Positions 53,005-63,143 of a stretch of DNA of 64,000 bases are shown piece after piece. Each line of letters opens with the position of its first letter. The first letter of the stretch is position 1. Origin of the DNA: Sphingomonas koreensis. Lineage in GTDB: Bacteria > Pseudomonadota > Alphaproteobacteria > Sphingomonadales > Sphingomonadaceae. The stretch lies in assembly GCA_006438735.1 (NCBI GenBank), contig RCZF01000001.1, positions 1,054,001 through 1,118,000 of the forward strand, written 5' to 3'. Under the pieces are notes generated by a model. That model searched no databases. It had not been told where the DNA came from and saw nothing but the letters and a program-made list of their open reading frames with translations. A program made the position numbers and the translations under genes.

Positions 53005-54198
53005 TCAGCGCACCTTGACCGTCGGCACCACAGACATGCCCGGGCCGATCGGATATTTGCGTGGATCGGGGCCGTGCTTGAGATCGAACTCGATCCGCAC
53101 CGGCACGCGCTGAACGACCTTCACATAATTGCCCGTGGCGTTCTGCGCCGGCAGGATCGAGAACGCCTGTCCCGCGCCGCGCTGGATCGAATCGACATGT
53201 CCCTCGAACGCCACGCCGGGGAAGGCATCGACCGAAATCGACACCGGCTGGCCGATCCGCATCAATGTCAGCTGGGTTTCCTTGAAATTGGCCGTCACCC
53301 ACATCCGATCGGGGACGATCGCCATCAGCTGCGTGCCCGGCGCGACATAGGAGCCGAGGTTGACCTGGCGATTGACCACCTGGCCCGCCACAGGGGCGGT
53401 CAGCCGTAGATCGCCAACCGTCACTTGCGCCTGCTTGACCTGCGCCTTCTTCGCCTCGATGCCCGCGCCCGCCGCGGTCACTTGCCGCCGCGCGACCGTC
53501 ACCTGCGCATCAGCGTCGTCGACCGCGCGCCGCGCCGCCGCCGCTTGCGCCGCGGTCGATTTGGCAGCGGCGCGCGCTTGATCGAGCTGTTGCCCGGCGA
53601 CCGCATTGGGATCGATCCGCAGCAACGACTGATAGCGCGCAAGATCCTGCGCCGCCTTTTGCGCATCGGCGAGCGGCGCGCGCGCCTGCGCCGCCGCCTG
53701 GTTGCGCGACGCGATCGCCGCATCGACCTGTGCTGCCGCCTGCTGCTGCTCGGCAACCGCCTGCTGCACGCCCGCCTGCGCCTGCGCCAGCTGGGCCTCG
53801 GGGCCGGAAGGCTCGATCACTGCGAGCAACCGCCCCGCCTCGACATGCCGGTTATCGACATCGGCGACCTGCACCAGCGTGCCCGCCACCGTCGGCGCCA
53901 GCCGCACGAGATGCGCGTCGATGAACGCATCGTCGGTCGATTCATATTGGCGCTTGTGGAGCCAATAGAGCACGCCGCCCACCGCGATCACCGCGACGAC
54001 GATGACCAGGATGATCCAGAACAACGGCTTCTTGAACAGCGACGGCTTCTTCTTCGCGTCATCGCCCTCGTCGGAATCGTCCTTGTCGCCCTGATCGCCG
54101 TCAGCGCCATCGTCCGATGGGTCGTGCTGACCGGCATCGTCGTCGCGCCGCTTGCGGTTGTCGTCGTCGGACGAATCGCGGCTGTTGTCGTCGCTCAT
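53005..54198 (-). CDS. emrA: HlyD-family membrane fusion protein (EmrA-like)
   Basis: A 397-residue periplasmic adaptor. The N-terminal cytosolic tail (residues 1-57) is strikingly acidic and Asp-rich (SDDNSRDSSDDDNRKRRDDD, ending KKKPSLFKK). Then one transmembrane helix (PLFWIILVIVVAVIAVGGVL), the biotinyl-lipoyl-like hairpin (TDDAFIDAHLVRLAPTVAGT), a long Ala/Gln coiled coil and the beta-barrel (GSYVAPGTQLMAIVPDRMWV). The Asp-rich tail is unusual for EmrA. It overlaps the regulator gene by four bases. Confidence 0.93.
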   Translation of the reverse strand: MSDDNSRDSSDDDNRKRRDDDAGQHDPSDDGADGDQGDKDDSDEGDDAKKKPSLFKKPLFWIILVIVVAVIAVGGVLYWLHKRQYESTDDAFIDAHLVRLAPTVAGTLVQVADVDNRHVEAGRLLAVIEPSGPEAQLAQAQAGVQQAVAEQQQAAAQVDAAIASRNQAAAQARAPLADAQKAAQDLARYQSLLRIDPNAVAGQQLDQARAAAKSTAAQAAAARRAVDDADAQVTVARRQVTAAGAGIEAKKAQVKQAQVTVGDLRLTAPVAGQVVNRQVNLGSYVAPGTQLMAIVPDRMWVTANFKETQLTLMRIGQPVSISVDAFPGVAFEGHVDSIQRGAGQAFSILPAQNATGNYVKVVQRVPVRIEFDLKHGPDPRKYPIGPGMSVVPTVKVR

Positions 54199-54830
54199 TG
54201 CGGTTCCTGTCGCTCGGAGATCAATCGATCGAGAATGGCGTCGGTATTGGCGGCGACGCGCGCCTTGAAATCGGCGATCAGGCCGGGCTCGTCGACCGGA
54301 CGATCGAACACCCGGCTGCACGTCGCGCGCGCCGATCGGATCACCAGCACCTGGCCGAACAGCGTCATGACCGTCAGCCGCGCGAGCCGCTCGTCGGTGT
54401 CGCCGGTGGCAATGCACACCAGCCTGACCAGCGCCTCCATCATCCGGCCCATCGGCCCGCCATAGATGCGATCGAACGCCTCGGTCGGGTTCATCTGCTC
54501 GCGAACGATGAACAGCGCCCAGGAGGCGCTGCGCTGATGCGACAATTTGTCGATCATCCGCGCCAGCATCGTCTGGATCGTCGCGCGCGCCGCCGCTGGA
54601 TCGCCGGGCAATGCATCGCGAGCGATCGGCAGCCCCTCGGCAACGTCGTCCATCTGCGAGGCGATATAGTCGGCCGCGGCAATGTAGAGGCCTTCCTTGC
54701 CGCCAAAATGATAAGTGATCGACGACATCGCGGTGCCGGCGGCAGCGGCGATGCCGCGCGTGCTCGCGCCGTCCAGCCCCTTCGCGCCGAACTCGCTGAT
54801 CGCGGTCTCCAGGAGTCGATCGTGCGCCAT
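54195..54830 (-). CDS. cerR: TetR/AcrR-family repressor with CerR C-terminal domain
   Basis: A 211-residue regulator. N-terminal TetR helix-turn-helix (LLETAISEFGAKGLDGASTR, GIAAAAGTAMSSITYHFGGK). The C-terminal part is a CerR/DUF1956-type ligand domain (IDKLSHQRSASWALFIVREQ, NPTEAFDRIYGGPMGRMMEA), found in repressors of EmrAB-type pumps. It probably represses its own cerR-emrA-emrB-NodT operon. It heads the operon and overlaps emrA by four bases. A palindromic operator candidate lies 15 bases upstream. Confidence 0.9.
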   Translation of the reverse strand: MAHDRLLETAISEFGAKGLDGASTRGIAAAAGTAMSSITYHFGGKEGLYIAAADYIASQMDDVAEGLPIARDALPGDPAAARATIQTMLARMIDKLSHQRSASWALFIVREQMNPTEAFDRIYGGPMGRMMEALVRLVCIATGDTDERLARLTVMTLFGQVLVIRSARATCSRVFDRPVDEPGLIADFKARVAANTDAILDRLISERQEPQ

Positions 54831-54844
54831 CGACTCGGCCGTTA

Positions 54845-54856
54845 GTTCGATCGAAC
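54845..54856. promoter_or_regulatory. Candidate CerR operator
   Basis: GTTCGATCGAAC is a perfect 12-base palindrome, 15 bases upstream of the cerR start, extended by the near-repeat GAACGAACGAG. TetR-family repressors often bind such palindromes near their own start. Binding is not shown. Confidence 0.4.
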
Positions 54857-55020
54857 GAACGAGGCAAGCGGATTCTGTCGCCTTGATGAACGGAATGCTG
54901 AACGCATGCTCGCTACCTCAGTTCCTGCCCGTAATCCCCACGACGGCGGGATCCGTCTCCGGACCCTCACCAACACACGCCGGCCAAGAGGAGACCCGGC
55001 TCTGCGCGGCTAATGCTGCG

Positions 55021-56502
55021 TCACGCCGCCCGCTGCGTTTCACCTTTCGGCACCGGATTTGAAAACTCCATCGACCGATCGACCGAGCCGTATTTCAGCG
55101 CCATGATGTCGAGCGCGTAATTCTGGTTGAGCTTCCACGGCTTCTTGTTGCCTTGCTTGGGGAATTTATCGATCGCGCGCGTGACATAGCCCGACGAAAA
55201 ATCGAGGAACGGCACTTCCTCGATATCGTCGGCATCGATCCGCGGCGTCGCCTGGCGGAGCCCGCGCCGCGTCATCGTGTTGAGCAGCCGGCAGACATAG
55301 AGGCAGGTGAGATCAGCCTTCAGCGTCCAGGAAGCGTTGGTGTAACCGAACGACGACGCCAGATTGGGCACGTCCGAATACATCATGCCCTTGTAGTTGA
55401 GCGATTTCGAAAGATCGGCGGGCGCGCCGTCGATCGTGAAGGCGACATCGCTGAGCAATTGCAGGTCGAGCCCGGTCGCCGTGACGATGATATCGGCCGG
55501 CACCATCTCGCCACTCTCCAGTTCGATCCCGTCGGCCACGAAGCGATCGATCCGCCCGGTCTCGACCGAGGCCTTGCCCGATCGCAGCGCGCCGAACAGA
55601 TCACCGTCGGGAACCAGGCACATCCGCTGGTCCCACGGATTGTAGCGCGGTGTGAAATGCGTTTCGACGTCGTAATCGGGGCCGAGTTCCTCACGCACCA
55701 TGCCGAGCAATCGCTCCTTGACCAGCGCCGGCTTCTTGCGCGCGCGATTGAAGAAAAACATCCCGAACAGCACGTTGCGCCACCGCACGATGTCGTAGGC
55801 GAGCTTGCCGGGCAGTTTGTCGCGCAGCCAGTTCGCGAACGAATCCTCGGCGGGGCGCGACACGACGTAGGTCGGCGAGCGCTGCAACATCGTCACATGC
55901 GCCGCCTGCTTGGCCATTTCCGGCACGATCGTCATCGCGGTCGCGCCGCTGCCGATCACGACGACGCGCTTGTCGGCATAATCGAGCGTGTCGGGCCAAT
56001 GCTGCGGGTGGATCACCTCCCCCGCAAAATCCGCCGCGCCGGGAAACGCCGGCGAATGCCCCTTGGCGTAATTGTAATAGCCCGAGCACATGAAGAGAAA
56101 ATTGCAGCTGAGCTGCACGGCCCCGCCATCGGGCCCGGTCGCCGTCACCAGCCAGCGGGCGTCCGCCGTAGACCAGGCCGCAGATTTGACGTGATGGCCG
56201 TAGCGGATGTGTTTGTCGACGCCGTGCTCGGCGGCGGTTTCCTTGAGGTAGTCGAGGATCGACGGCCCGTCGGCGATCGCCTTCGCCCCGCGCCACGGCC
56301 TGAACGCATAGCCCAGTGTGTACATGTCGGAATCGGAACGGATGCCGGGATAGCGGAACAGATCCCATGTCCCGCCCAGCGCCGCTCGCCCCTCGAGGAT
56401 CACGTAGCGACGATCGGGACAGCGCGTCTGGAGATGATAGCCCGCCCCGATACCCGAAATGCCGGCGCCCACCACGATCACATCGACATGTTCCATCGGC
56501 AT
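55021..56502 (-). CDS. Flavin-containing Baeyer-Villiger-type monooxygenase
   Basis: A 493-residue FAD/NADPH monooxygenase. FAD motif GAGISG at residues 12-17, the Baeyer-Villiger fingerprint FxGxxxHxxxW at residues 159-169 (FAGEVIHPQHW), and the NADPH motif GSGATA at 184-189. ATG-type motif VTATGLDLQ follows. It inserts oxygen into ketones or oxidises heteroatoms; the natural substrate is unknown. It stands alone, divergent from nothing nearby, between the cerR region and tamB. Confidence 0.92.
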   Translation of the reverse strand: MPMEHVDVIVVGAGISGIGAGYHLQTRCPDRRYVILEGRAALGGTWDLFRYPGIRSDSDMYTLGYAFRPWRGAKAIADGPSILDYLKETAAEHGVDKHIRYGHHVKSAAWSTADARWLVTATGPDGGAVQLSCNFLFMCSGYYNYAKGHSPAFPGAADFAGEVIHPQHWPDTLDYADKRVVVIGSGATAMTIVPEMAKQAAHVTMLQRSPTYVVSRPAEDSFANWLRDKLPGKLAYDIVRWRNVLFGMFFFNRARKKPALVKERLLGMVREELGPDYDVETHFTPRYNPWDQRMCLVPDGDLFGALRSGKASVETGRIDRFVADGIELESGEMVPADIIVTATGLDLQLLSDVAFTIDGAPADLSKSLNYKGMMYSDVPNLASSFGYTNASWTLKADLTCLYVCRLLNTMTRRGLRQATPRIDADDIEEVPFLDFSSGYVTRAIDKFPKQGNKKPWKLNQNYALDIMALKYGSVDRSMEFSNPVPKGETQRAA

Positions 56503-56575
56503 CGTCTCCCGTTACGATACCCAATATTCGGTTTTTAATCGCAACGCAAAGAAATCGACGCCTCGCCCGCCCCGA

Positions 56576-59500
56576 TCAATAGTCCTTCTTGTACTGGACG
56601 CTGACGCTCGATCCGCCGAACGACCCCGCTTCGGACAGCACGCTGAGCGCCTTGGTCAGCGACACTTCGAGCTGCGTCGCGGTGTAGCCGCGCGCATCGG
56701 TGATGATCGACAGATAGATATCGTCGGTGATGTATTTGCCCGCGGCGAGCGCGGTGCCGCGCCCGGTCGTGTCGTCGGCGCCGAGGATCTCGAGCCGGTC
56801 GATGCCGGTCGCCGAGCGCAGCTTGCCCAGCGGGTTGAGCCCGCCGCCCGAACCGCGCAGCGAATTGAGCGCGGAGGCGAGCTGCAACGCCTGGATCGCC
56901 GACAGGCTCGACGGATCGGTGCCGAACAGCAGCCGGCTGAGCACTTCGTCCTGCGGCAACGCCGGATTCGAGGTGAACTCGATCTGCGGATGCTGGCCGG
57001 TGCCGGTGATGTTGATGACGGCGTTGATGCTGTTGACCGTGGTGCTCGCCGAAATGTCGAGCGTCGGATCGGTCAGCGGGCCGCCTTCGAAGCGGACGAT
57101 GCCGCGATCAAGCGTGAAGCGCTTGCCGGCGAACGAATAGGTGCCGCGTACCACCGTGGCGGTGCCGTTGACCCGCGGCGCCGCGGTCGTGCCGCGGATG
57201 TGCAGATCGGCCTTCCATTCCGAATCGAGCCCCATGCCGGAGACGAACAGCTGGTTCGGCGCGCTCAGCCCGATATTGAGCTTGAACAGCCCGATCGGCG
57301 CCGCCGCGGCCTTTTGCGCCGGCGTCTGGAGCGGTTGGCCTTTGCGTCGCACGCCGTCGAGATGCGCCACTTCGGCCTGACCCTCGCGAACGATGGCATA
57401 GCGCGCGCTCGGGATTGACAGGTTGCCGGTAATGCTGCCGCCGGTTTTATCGTGGACAACCTTTAGCTGGCCGGTCGTCGTCGCGCTGAGATCGTCGCTG
57501 CTGGCGAGCTGCGCATTATTAAGATCGGCGGTCAGGTTGATCGGGAAACCGCTGTCCGCCGCCAGCCCGACCAAGCCCTGCGCCTTGATCGTGCCCTTGC
57601 CGGCATTGGCGCTGAGATTGGTAAGATCGAACCGATCGTTGGTGAAGCGACCGGCGATCGCGAGATTGGTCAGCCGCGTGCCGAACGCCTCATTGTCATA
57701 AGTCAGCTTGTCGGCGCGCACGAGGCCGTTCAGCCGTGGCGCGCTGAGTTGGCCCGAGAAATCGGCGGCGACCGCGATCGGCCCGCTGAGATGCTGGCCG
57801 GTCAGCCCGGAGAGCGAGAACAGCACCGACGACGGGCCGTTGTAACGGATCCCGCCCGATAGCGGCGCATGCGCCAGCCGCGTCGCCCAGGAAGATCCCG
57901 CGCCGAACGGCTGCAGCGTCGCGATCAGCCGTCCGACCGTCGTCCCGCCGCGCTTCACCAGCGCGCGCGCATCGGCGCCGTTATCGGCCAGTGTGCCCTT
58001 GAACACGATGTCGACCGGATCGGACACGGTCGAAATGCTCGACCGCGTGAAGTTGCTGATGTTGATCAGCGCCTGGCCATGCGGCGCGCCCTTCGCCGGC
58101 AACGACACATCGATGCTGCCGGTGGCGACGCCGCCGATGTCGAGCCCCGGCACGAACGCATTGGCGATCACCAGATCGAGGCGATCGAGCCGCGCCTGCG
58201 CACTCAGCCCGTCGCCGTAGCGGCCGGCGAGGCGCAGCGTGCCGCGATCGAACTCGATCCGCGTCGGCTGTAGCTGATAGCCGCGCGAAAGCTTGTCGAT
58301 CCGCGCCGGATTGGCGGTGCGGAAATTGATCCCCGCGGCATTGCCCTCGATCGCCGCCAGCCACGTATCTGGCGACAATTGCGCGTTGACGCCGATGTTG
58401 AACGGCACGCTGTTCGATCCTTGCGCGATCAGCTGCGCAGTGCCCTTGCCGCCGCGATAATCGATCTTGGCGCGCGCCTTGACGATCACGGTCGGCCCGT
58501 AGCGCAGATCGCCGACCTGCACGTCGGCGGTGATCGACGGCGCCTTGGGATAGAGGATCGCGGTGGCGTTGATGATCGCGCGGCCGATGGTGAAATCCAC
58601 GCTGCCCGGGATCTTGGCGTTATAGGCGTGCGCGGCGACATCGGCGCGCTGCACGCCGCCTTGCGAGGCGAGCTTGGCGGTGCCCGACAGGCCCGATCCG
58701 GCGAACTGCAGCGTCCCCGCAAACGGCCCGGCGGCGGTTTGCTGGATGGTGCCGTGGAAATCGACGCCGGCAAACAACAGCTTGTTGATCTCGACACTCA
58801 GCGTCGCGCCCGGCTTCACCACCACGTCGGCGTTGAACGGCCCGTAGTTGGTCCCCCCCGTCGCAATCACCGCATAGGCGCCGCTGCGCCCGCGCACCCG
58901 CGCCTCGACGTCGACCAGCCCGACGCCCAGCCCCGGCCGGGCCGCGCGCAGCAGCACTTCGGGAGCGGTCGCCGTTCCCGTCACGCGCGCCGACAGCGGG
59001 CCGTATTGCGTCGATACCGCGGTCGCATTGACGAGAATGCGACCCGATGGATCGTAACTGCCCGAGCCCGATGTCACCCGGAATTGCGGCGCCGCCAGCT
59101 TGAGGTTGGAAAAGGTGATCAGCCCGTTGGTGTCATAGCCAACGTCGCTGCTGACGATCGCATTGCCGCCGAGGAAATTGCGCGCGCCCGCATTGAAGAT
59201 CTGCGAAGTGCGCGCGACGACATGGCCCTTGATTCCCCAGCCGCCGTTCGCGGCCGTCACCAGATTGGCGTCGGTGACGATGTTGAGGATGCCGATGCTG
59301 TCGATCCGGTAATCGTTCACCCGGCCCTTGAGCGCGCCGGTGTAGCGCCCCGTCGCCATGTTGGCGGCGATGATCGCGGTGGCGTCGATCTTGCTCGATT
59401 TGAGGTGAAGATTGTCGGACAGGATCTGGCTGCCGGCGATCGCCAGGTCGCCGTTGATCGCGACATTTTCGAGTAGCCCGCCGGCGGCGGCGTTGAGCCC

Positions 59501-60790
59501 GGTGACACGGGCCGCCCGCGCGTTGATGGGGATCAGGATGCGGTTCGAATCGACCGTCGCCTTGCCCGACGCGTAGATATTCTCGACGCCCATCTTGCCG
59601 AAGCCGATCGCGCCGGCGCGGATCGCATAAGCGACGCTCGGCGTGGCGAACGGGCCGTCGAGCGTGATGCTCGCGGCAGCGTCGCGCGCGCTGAGCTGCG
59701 GCGCGACCGCGCCCGGCGTCAGCAGCCGTGCATCGATGTGGAAGCCGCCGAACCGGCTGTTGGCGAGATCGAGCAGCCCCTGCCCGTTCACCGCCAGCGC
59801 GCTCGAGCGCAGCGACAGCCGCGTATCGGCCTTTCGCTGATCGAGCGTGGTATCGAGCGCGATGTCGAGTTGCGGCGCGGTCAGCCGTGCGACGGGGCCG
59901 GCCATATAGAGACCGGGATGCGCGTTGCCGCGCACCGAGAACGCGCCGCTATGCGCGGTGATGCCGAGATCGGCGAGCGATTGGCCGCCCAGCCTGCCGG
60001 TGGCGCGGCCGCTCCAGGCTTTCCAGCTGCCCTTGCCGGAGATGGTGAAAGCCAGCGGCTTGGTCACGCCGCTCATACCGGCGACGATGCCGTTGGCCGG
60101 CGACATCAGCCGCGCGTTCACATCGAGCTTGTCGTCGTCGGGCACCGCATCGAGCTTGAGCGCCAGCCGGTCGCCGCCGATCACGCCCGGCCCGCCGAGC
60201 GCGGCGGCAGTGGCGACGATCTGCGCGCGGCGATCGGCGATATGCGCGCTGCCGGCGATCCGCACGATCCGCTTGGCGCCCGATACCGGCGCCTCTAGCA
60301 CCAGCCGATCGATCGCCAGCGTGTTCACGTCGATATCGAGATCGGGCAGCAGCGGCTGATTGGGCTTGCTCGGCGTCGCCTTAAGCACGGGAGTGCGCGC
60401 CAGCGTGATCAGCTTGCTGCGCGCCGAGCGAATATCGACATGGTTGTTGACGAAGGCGAACGGCCGCCAGTCGAGATCGATCTCGGGCGAGGTCAGGAAC
60501 ACGCCCTTGGTGTCGCGCACGCGGACGTCCTTCAGCACCATCGCGCCGTAGATCGATCCGTCGATCCGCCCGACCGAGACGTTGAGGCCCGACGCCAGCG
60601 TGTAGCCCGCCAGCCGATCGGCGACGAAGCGCCGCCCCGGCCCGGTGTTGAGCCCGGCGACGATCAGCCCGGCCAGCACGATGATCGCGATCACCGCGAT
60701 CAACAGCCACTTGAGAATGCGCTGCCACAGCGGCGCGCGTTCGACGATCACCGTTTCGATGTCGCTGGCGGGCACGGTTTCTTCGGCCAT
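56576..60790 (-). CDS. tamB: TamB-family translocation and assembly module inner-membrane subunit
   Basis: A 1404-residue AsmA-like, beta-rich protein. The N-terminal helix (WQRILKWLLIAVIAIIVLAG) anchors it in the inner membrane; the body is a long run of repeated beta strands that would form a hydrophobic groove across the periplasm. The C-terminal DUF490 region ends with DEVLSRLLFGTDPSSLSAIQ, TGIDRLEILGADDTTGRGTA and a terminal aromatic residue for outer-membrane contact. TamB helps insert outer-membrane proteins and probably moves phospholipids. It starts one base after the tamA stop. Confidence 0.95.
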   Translation of the reverse strand: MAEETVPASDIETVIVERAPLWQRILKWLLIAVIAIIVLAGLIVAGLNTGPGRRFVADRLAGYTLASGLNVSVGRIDGSIYGAMVLKDVRVRDTKGVFLTSPEIDLDWRPFAFVNNHVDIRSARSKLITLARTPVLKATPSKPNQPLLPDLDIDVNTLAIDRLVLEAPVSGAKRIVRIAGSAHIADRRAQIVATAAALGGPGVIGGDRLALKLDAVPDDDKLDVNARLMSPANGIVAGMSGVTKPLAFTISGKGSWKAWSGRATGRLGGQSLADLGITAHSGAFSVRGNAHPGLYMAGPVARLTAPQLDIALDTTLDQRKADTRLSLRSSALAVNGQGLLDLANSRFGGFHIDARLLTPGAVAPQLSARDAAASITLDGPFATPSVAYAIRAGAIGFGKMGVENIYASGKATVDSNRILIPINARAARVTGLNAAAGGLLENVAINGDLAIAGSQILSDNLHLKSSKIDATAIIAANMATGRYTGALKGRVNDYRIDSIGILNIVTDANLVTAANGGWGIKGHVVARTSQIFNAGARNFLGGNAIVSSDVGYDTNGLITFSNLKLAAPQFRVTSGSGSYDPSGRILVNATAVSTQYGPLSARVTGTATAPEVLLRAARPGLGVGLVDVEARVRGRSGAYAVIATGGTNYGPFNADVVVKPGATLSVEINKLLFAGVDFHGTIQQTAAGPFAGTLQFAGSGLSGTAKLASQGGVQRADVAAHAYNAKIPGSVDFTIGRAIINATAILYPKAPSITADVQVGDLRYGPTVIVKARAKIDYRGGKGTAQLIAQGSNSVPFNIGVNAQLSPDTWLAAIEGNAAGINFRTANPARIDKLSRGYQLQPTRIEFDRGTLRLAGRYGDGLSAQARLDRLDLVIANAFVPGLDIGGVATGSIDVSLPAKGAPHGQALINISNFTRSSISTVSDPVDIVFKGTLADNGADARALVKRGGTTVGRLIATLQPFGAGSSWATRLAHAPLSGGIRYNGPSSVLFSLSGLTGQHLSGPIAVAADFSGQLSAPRLNGLVRADKLTYDNEAFGTRLTNLAIAGRFTNDRFDLTNLSANAGKGTIKAQGLVGLAADSGFPINLTADLNNAQLASSDDLSATTTGQLKVVHDKTGGSITGNLSIPSARYAIVREGQAEVAHLDGVRRKGQPLQTPAQKAAAAPIGLFKLNIGLSAPNQLFVSGMGLDSEWKADLHIRGTTAAPRVNGTATVVRGTYSFAGKRFTLDRGIVRFEGGPLTDPTLDISASTTVNSINAVINITGTGQHPQIEFTSNPALPQDEVLSRLLFGTDPSSLSAIQALQLASALNSLRGSGGGLNPLGKLRSATGIDRLEILGADDTTGRGTALAAGKYITDDIYLSIITDARGYTATQLEVSLTKALSVLSEAGSFGGSSVSVQYKKDY

Positions 60791-62994
60791 CAGAACGCCT
60801 GGCCGATCGAGATGTAGAGCGCGATCTTGCCATCACCCTTGCGCGGGTTGAGCGGCGTCGCGACGTCGATTCGCAGCGGCCCGAAATTGGTGTAGAGCCG
60901 CCCGCCGATGCCGGCGCCGTAGCGCATGCCGCCGAGCTGCGGCAGGCTGCTTTCATAGGCGTTGCCGCCGTCGAAGAACGGCACGATGCCGTAATCGCCG
61001 AACCGATAGCGCGCCTCGATCGAGAATTCGTTCAATGACCGCCCGCCGACCGGATCGCCATTGGGATCGAGCGGCCCGAGCCGCTGGAAGCCATAGCCAC
61101 GCACCGATCCGCCACCGCCGCCATAATAGCGCCGCGACGGCGCGAGATCGTCGCGGCTGACGCCGAGGATCGATCCGGCCCGCGCCCGGCCGGCGAGCAC
61201 GATGCTCTTCGACACCGGATAATAGCCACTCGCCTCCACCATCGTGCGCGCATAGGGGCTGATCGCGCCCTGCACCGAGGTTTCCGGGCTCAGCGTCAGC
61301 TTGAGGCGATAGCCCTTGGTCGGGTTGAGCAGATCGTCCGACGTGTCGAAGCCGGCTTGCAGCGGCAAGGCAACGATGCCGTAAGTCCGCCGCACCGTAT
61401 CGAGCGCGGCGAAATCATAGACGCTTTCGTTGGTGCCGATCAGATCGACGCCATAGGCATAGGTAAACTTCTTCTGCCACAGCGGTGTCGAATCATACGA
61501 CCAACGCGCGGATAGCGTGCCGGTGAACGCATCGAACGCGTCGTAATTGGAATGATCGGCCGATGCCGTCAGCGAAAAGGTCTTGTCGCGCTTGCCGGCG
61601 TTGGAGCGGCGCATCGTCGCGCTCGCGCCCTGCTCCTGGCTACCCAGGATGCCGGTGAGAATCAGCGCGCCTTCGGGCGGGAACAGGTTGCGGCTGGTCC
61701 ACGATCCCTGCAGCTTGAAGCCCTCGCCGGTCGAATAGCCCGCGGTGCCGGCCAGCGTGCGCGACGGCCCGGCGACCTGGCGCACCTGCATATCGGCCAG
61801 CGTGGTGCCGTCCGGCCCCGGTTTGTCGGTCTCGACCGGCTTGACCGACACCGTCGAGAACAACCCCGTCGCGACCAGCGCCTTGCGCAGATCGTCGGTC
61901 TTGCGCTCGTCGTAGAGCTCGCCCTGCTTGAAGCGCGCGATCACCGCGATGTGTTCGGCGCTGAAAACCGGTTTCTTGCCCCGCAGCACGAAGTCGCCGA
62001 AGCTCGATCGCGGCCCGAGATCGACCGGCAGCGTGTAATCGCCGAGATAGGTTTCGTCGTCGAGCACGATGTCGCGCGTGCCGAGCTTGGCGAATGGATA
62101 GCCCTGCTGCGGCAGCGACAGGCTCACATTGGCCTCGGCGCCCTGCACCCGCGCCGCTTCGATCGGATCGCCGACATGGAGCGGCAAGTCCTTGTCGATC
62201 AGCCCCGGCGGCACCGTCGGATCGCTCTTCACCGCGATCGAGCCCAATTTATAGAGCTGCCCCGGTGTCGCGCTGACGATCACGCGGACATGGCCCGGAT
62301 CGTTGGGCACGCGCTCGATCGTCGAGAGGGCGGTCGCATCGTAATAGCCCAGCGACGTCATCAGCCGCACCGCCAGCGCTTCGTCTTCCTTGGCGCGGGC
62401 GTCGACCATCGTCGCATTGTCTGCCTTGCCCTTGCCGTCTTTCAGCGCGGACAGATCGTTGAATTGATCGTCGAGCCCGATCGCGTTGAGCCCGTTGACC
62501 ACCACGTCGTAGCGCAGCTCAGGCGCCTTCTCTGCGTTGGCCGCCTGTGTCGCGGTCTGCAGCGGCGCGGTGTCGAAGCTGCCGACCGCCGGCAACGGCT
62601 CGCCGAGCTCGGCATCCTGCGCCGGCGCTGCCCCCAATGGCGCGGTCTGCGCGCCCGGCGCCGCAGCCTGATCGCCGGCTTGTGCGCCCTGATCGGTCGG
62701 CGCGGTTTCGCCCGGCGTCATCGGCTCGAGCGGCGCTTCAATATCATCAGTAATCGGCGGCAGCGCGCCTTCGAACTGCTGATCGGTGAGGATCGGCTTG
62801 TCGCCGTTGGGATCGGCCGGCGGTGCGGGCGGCGTCGTGCTGTCGCCTTGCGGCTGATCGGCGGCCGGCGGCGGCGTCTGCTGCGCAGTCTGCGCGGCAA
62901 CGCTTGCCGGCAGCAACAACGCGCCGGACATCAACGCCCACTCAAAACCCGATCGCACTCGCACGCCCGCTCTGTCTCCACCCAGGCCTGACAT
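60790..62994 (-). CDS. tamA: TamA-family outer membrane assembly factor (BamA/Omp85 superfamily)
   Basis: A 734-residue Omp85-family protein. Signal peptide, then a long acidic Pro/Gln/Ala linker (residues about 40-150), POTRA domains (YKLGSIAVKSDPTVPPGLID, FSAEHIAVIARFKQGELYDE), and a 16-strand barrel with the TamA/BamA segments RSRGYGFQRLGP-like (GSVRGYGFQRLGPLDPNGDP) and GGNAYESSLPQLGGMRYGAG, ending IALYISIGQAF. It works with TamB in outer-membrane protein assembly; one base overlaps tamB. The linker before the POTRA domains is longer than in E. coli TamA. Confidence 0.95.
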   Translation of the reverse strand: MSGLGGDRAGVRVRSGFEWALMSGALLLPASVAAQTAQQTPPPAADQPQGDSTTPPAPPADPNGDKPILTDQQFEGALPPITDDIEAPLEPMTPGETAPTDQGAQAGDQAAAPGAQTAPLGAAPAQDAELGEPLPAVGSFDTAPLQTATQAANAEKAPELRYDVVVNGLNAIGLDDQFNDLSALKDGKGKADNATMVDARAKEDEALAVRLMTSLGYYDATALSTIERVPNDPGHVRVIVSATPGQLYKLGSIAVKSDPTVPPGLIDKDLPLHVGDPIEAARVQGAEANVSLSLPQQGYPFAKLGTRDIVLDDETYLGDYTLPVDLGPRSSFGDFVLRGKKPVFSAEHIAVIARFKQGELYDERKTDDLRKALVATGLFSTVSVKPVETDKPGPDGTTLADMQVRQVAGPSRTLAGTAGYSTGEGFKLQGSWTSRNLFPPEGALILTGILGSQEQGASATMRRSNAGKRDKTFSLTASADHSNYDAFDAFTGTLSARWSYDSTPLWQKKFTYAYGVDLIGTNESVYDFAALDTVRRTYGIVALPLQAGFDTSDDLLNPTKGYRLKLTLSPETSVQGAISPYARTMVEASGYYPVSKSIVLAGRARAGSILGVSRDDLAPSRRYYGGGGGSVRGYGFQRLGPLDPNGDPVGGRSLNEFSIEARYRFGDYGIVPFFDGGNAYESSLPQLGGMRYGAGIGGRLYTNFGPLRIDVATPLNPRKGDGKIALYISIGQAF

Positions 62995-63143
62995 GCAACT
63001 GCAGCAAACCCCTCGCGCATAAGCAACGGGCGAGAGTCGATTTTTCTCCCGCCCGCCTGAAATAAAAGGGAAACCGCCGCAAGCACGGACCCTGCCCGCC
63101 GCTTGACCGTTACGAATCGACCTAGAGCGACGGAGTTGCCCCC

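Noticed and set aside
51411..53018. A 535-codon open frame on the plus strand across emrB
   Set aside because: It lies antisense to a convincing 14-helix transporter and its translation is Arg/His/Asp/Gln-rich without any domain. High GC keeps antisense frames open.
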